Shown here piece after piece: positions 6,582 through 7,722 of a stretch of 7,722 bases of DNA. The stretch is from an uncultured Bilophila sp. (GTDB lineage: Bacteria > Desulfobacterota > Desulfovibrionia > Desulfovibrionales > Desulfovibrionaceae). The notes beneath the pieces are model-generated. The model had not been told where the DNA came from. It did not search any database and saw only the letters and a program-made list of their open reading frames with translations. How positions within the stretch are numbered: the first letter of the stretch is position 1; every line of letters begins with the position of its first letter. The translations under genes and the position numbers were made by a program. The stretch lies in the NCBI GenBank assembly GCA_902373525.1, contig CABKMN010000109.1:1-7722 (forward strand). Direction: 5' to 3'.

Positions 6582-6851
6582 ATGCTGTCCAGCCTGACCC
6601 AAATCTCCCTTTGCCTGCTCGCGGCGGCGTTTCTGTCCGCAGCCCCGGCCCTCGCGGCGGAACCGTCAGCCGAAAAGGCTCCCGCTCCCGCGCAAACCGT
6701 TTCCGCCGGGTACAGCGGCAACGTCAAGACCCGCGTTTTCCACGCATCCGGCTGCCGTTATTTCCAGTGCAAAAGCTGCACCGTGCACTTCAACTCCGCC
6801 GAAGAAGCCCGCAGCGGCGGCTACAAGCCCTGTAAGCGGTGCATCAAGTAG
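6582..6851 (+). CDS. Small exported protein with an Ada-like zinc-binding module
   Basis: This is an 89-residue predicted periplasmic protein. The signal peptide has a hydrophobic core and cleavage after APALA (21-25). A short Ala/Pro/Glu linker (26-40) follows, then a cysteine-rich module at about 44-89: GYSGNVKTRVFH, C58, C63-x2-C66, F-NSAEEARSGGYKPC84-KRC87. The ending GYxPCKRC and the preceding EEA helix match the Ada metal-binding-type domain, which holds zinc through four cysteines in DNA-repair Ada. That module also occurs at the end of some secreted nucleases. Here no methyltransferase, helix-turn-helix or nuclease domain is attached. The start is ATG 6582 with GGAGG six bases upstream; a longer open frame from 6414 lacks that support. 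The next gene follows after 33 bases. Function is unknown; zinc or thiol chemistry in the envelope is inference. Confidence 0.8.
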   Translation: MLSSLTQISLCLLAAAFLSAAPALAAEPSAEKAPAPAQTVSAGYSGNVKTRVFHASGCRYFQCKSCTVHFNSAEEARSGGYKPCKRCIK

Positions 6852-6884
6852 CCGAAGCGGACAACCTTCAACCCGGATCATCCC

Positions 6885-7661
6885 ATGACAGAACAGCTTT
6901 CCACTCTGGCCCGGCAGGCCCTCGCCATCGTCAGGGAGAGCGGCGCGATCATCAGCGCCAACCATACGCAGCCCCACACCATCCGACGCAAGGGGCGCAT
7001 CGATCTCGTCACCGAAACCGACGTCGCCGTGGAGCGCTTCCTCAAGGAACGCCTCTCCGCCCTCACGCCGGGCACGGCTTTCCTCGCCGAGGAAAGCGCG
7101 GAAAACCTTTCCATTCCTTCGACCTGCTGGATCATCGATCCCGTGGACGGCACCACCAACTTCGCCCACGGCCTGCCTCTGACCGTCACCTCGGTGGCCT
7201 ACCGCCGGAACGGGGAACTGGAGATCGGCATCATCAACGCGCCGCTGCTCGGCGAATGCTACATCGCGGAAAAAGGCAAGGGCGCGTGGCGCAACGGGGA
7301 ACGCATCTCGGTGTCCACCACGGCCTTCTGCGAGGAAGCGGTGGTGGCGACCGGCTTCCCCTACGAGATCGCCCGCCGTGTGGACGAAATCCTCGACCGG
7401 CTGCGCCCCATACTGGCGGCCTGTCAGGGCGTACGACGCTGCGGGGCCGCCGCGCTCGATCTCGCGTGGACGGCCTGCGGACGCTTCGACGCTTTTTACG
7501 AGGACGAACTCAAGCCGTGGGACATGGCGGCGGGCGCGCTGCTCGTCACCGAAGCCGGAGGCCGGATCACCGCGCTGGACGGCTCGCCCTTCGATCTGCG
7601 CTGGTCCGTCCTCGCCTCCAACGGCAAGCTGCACGGGGTCATCGAAAAAATGCTCAGATAA
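6885..7661 (+). CDS. suhB: Inositol-1-monophosphatase family phosphatase (SuhB-like)
   Basis: This is a predicted cytoplasmic Mg2+-dependent phosphatase of the inositol monophosphatase family (myo-inositol-1-phosphate to inositol plus phosphate; members also use related sugar phosphates). The 258 residues match the family's usual length. Motifs in order are DLVTETDVAVE (40-50), the metal-binding AEES (68-71, a variant of the usual GEES), the signature WIIDPVDGTTNF (82-93, with metal-binding D85 and D88), GAAALDLAWTACGRFDAFYE (187-206), and PWDMAAG (211-217, with catalytic D213) before TEAGG. All catalytic residues appear present. It lies 33 bases after the Ada-like gene on the same strand with only a weak GGA ribosome site, so cotranscription is likely. 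The symbol denotes family resemblance; the true substrate is not shown, and bacterial SuhB also has a role in rRNA transcription complexes. Confidence 0.92.
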   Translation: MTEQLSTLARQALAIVRESGAIISANHTQPHTIRRKGRIDLVTETDVAVERFLKERLSALTPGTAFLAEESAENLSIPSTCWIIDPVDGTTNFAHGLPLTVTSVAYRRNGELEIGIINAPLLGECYIAEKGKGAWRNGERISVSTTAFCEEAVVATGFPYEIARRVDEILDRLRPILAACQGVRRCGAAALDLAWTACGRFDAFYEDELKPWDMAAGALLVTEAGGRITALDGSPFDLRWSVLASNGKLHGVIEKMLR

Positions 7662-7665
7662 AAAG

Positions 7666-7719
7666 TTGGGGAGGGGAGAGGGAACCTTTCTGAAGAAAGG
7701 TTCCCTCTCCCCTCCCCAA
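7666..7719. repeat. Long perfect hairpin, second member of the palindrome pair; probable terminator
   Basis: A 25-bp perfect stem (7666-7690 with 7695-7719) closes a TGAA loop, five bases after the phosphatase stop codon. Its arms contain the same GGGGAGGGGAGAGGGAACC seen at 1-48, but the inner pairs differ. Transcripts from the left see no T-tract after it. On the minus strand it is followed two bases later by TTTTT (7664-7660 region), so it best fits an intrinsic terminator for transcription coming from the right. It probably serves as a shared 3' boundary between converging genes. Confidence 0.85.
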
Positions 7720-7722
7720 ACC

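Noticed and set aside
6666..7634. A minus-strand open frame antisense to the phosphatase and Ada-like genes
   Set aside because: It has shadow composition; the plus-strand phosphatase has all catalytic motifs.

Overview
The window is about 60% G+C with tightly packed, high-GC-third-position genes. It encodes a TRAP uptake system with a fused permease, a lone TauA/SsuA-like solute-binding protein, a cell-wall hydrolase lipoprotein, a small exported cysteine-rich protein and an inositol-monophosphatase-family enzyme. Signal peptides and a lipobox show a bacterium, and the DctP/DctQM system with periplasmic binding proteins suggests a Gram-negative. The mix would suit a Desulfovibrionaceae member (Desulfovibrio/Bilophila type). 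That assignment is inference from style and gene content, because no marker gene is present.

Layout. 1-93: a 22-bp-stem hairpin and a bidirectional intrinsic terminator. 114-3065, minus strand: dctP, then a GC-rich intergenic hairpin, then a fused dctQM. About 3066-3977: a 0.9-kb stretch with no convincing gene, whose dctP-proximal two thirds are AT-rich with A-tracts; it ends in the terminator of the next gene. 3978-5090, minus strand: an ABC-type solute-binding protein without permease or ATPase partners, with a structured GC-rich leader. 5306-5340: a perfect 15-bp-stem terminator. 5372-6385, minus strand: an NlpC/P60 lipoprotein with a 120-residue lysine/arginine/serine tail and a promoter so close that its mRNA looks leaderless. 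6582-7661, plus strand: a probable two-gene operon, a small exported Ada-type zinc-module protein and an inositol-monophosphatase-family enzyme. 7666-7719: a second long hairpin sharing its arms with the one at 1-48.

How it works together. The left half is high-affinity solute capture: one complete TRAP system, plus one binding protein that must dock on a transporter encoded elsewhere or act as a sensor. The right half is envelope and housekeeping: peptidoglycan hydrolysis, a periplasmic thiol-rich protein and a sugar-phosphate phosphatase. The window holds no mobile element, CRISPR array, RNA gene or defence system. The points most worth a second look are the paired terminal hairpins with covarying tips, the basic tail on the hydrolase, its leaderless promoter, the stand-alone exported Ada-like module, and the AT-rich gene-free block.
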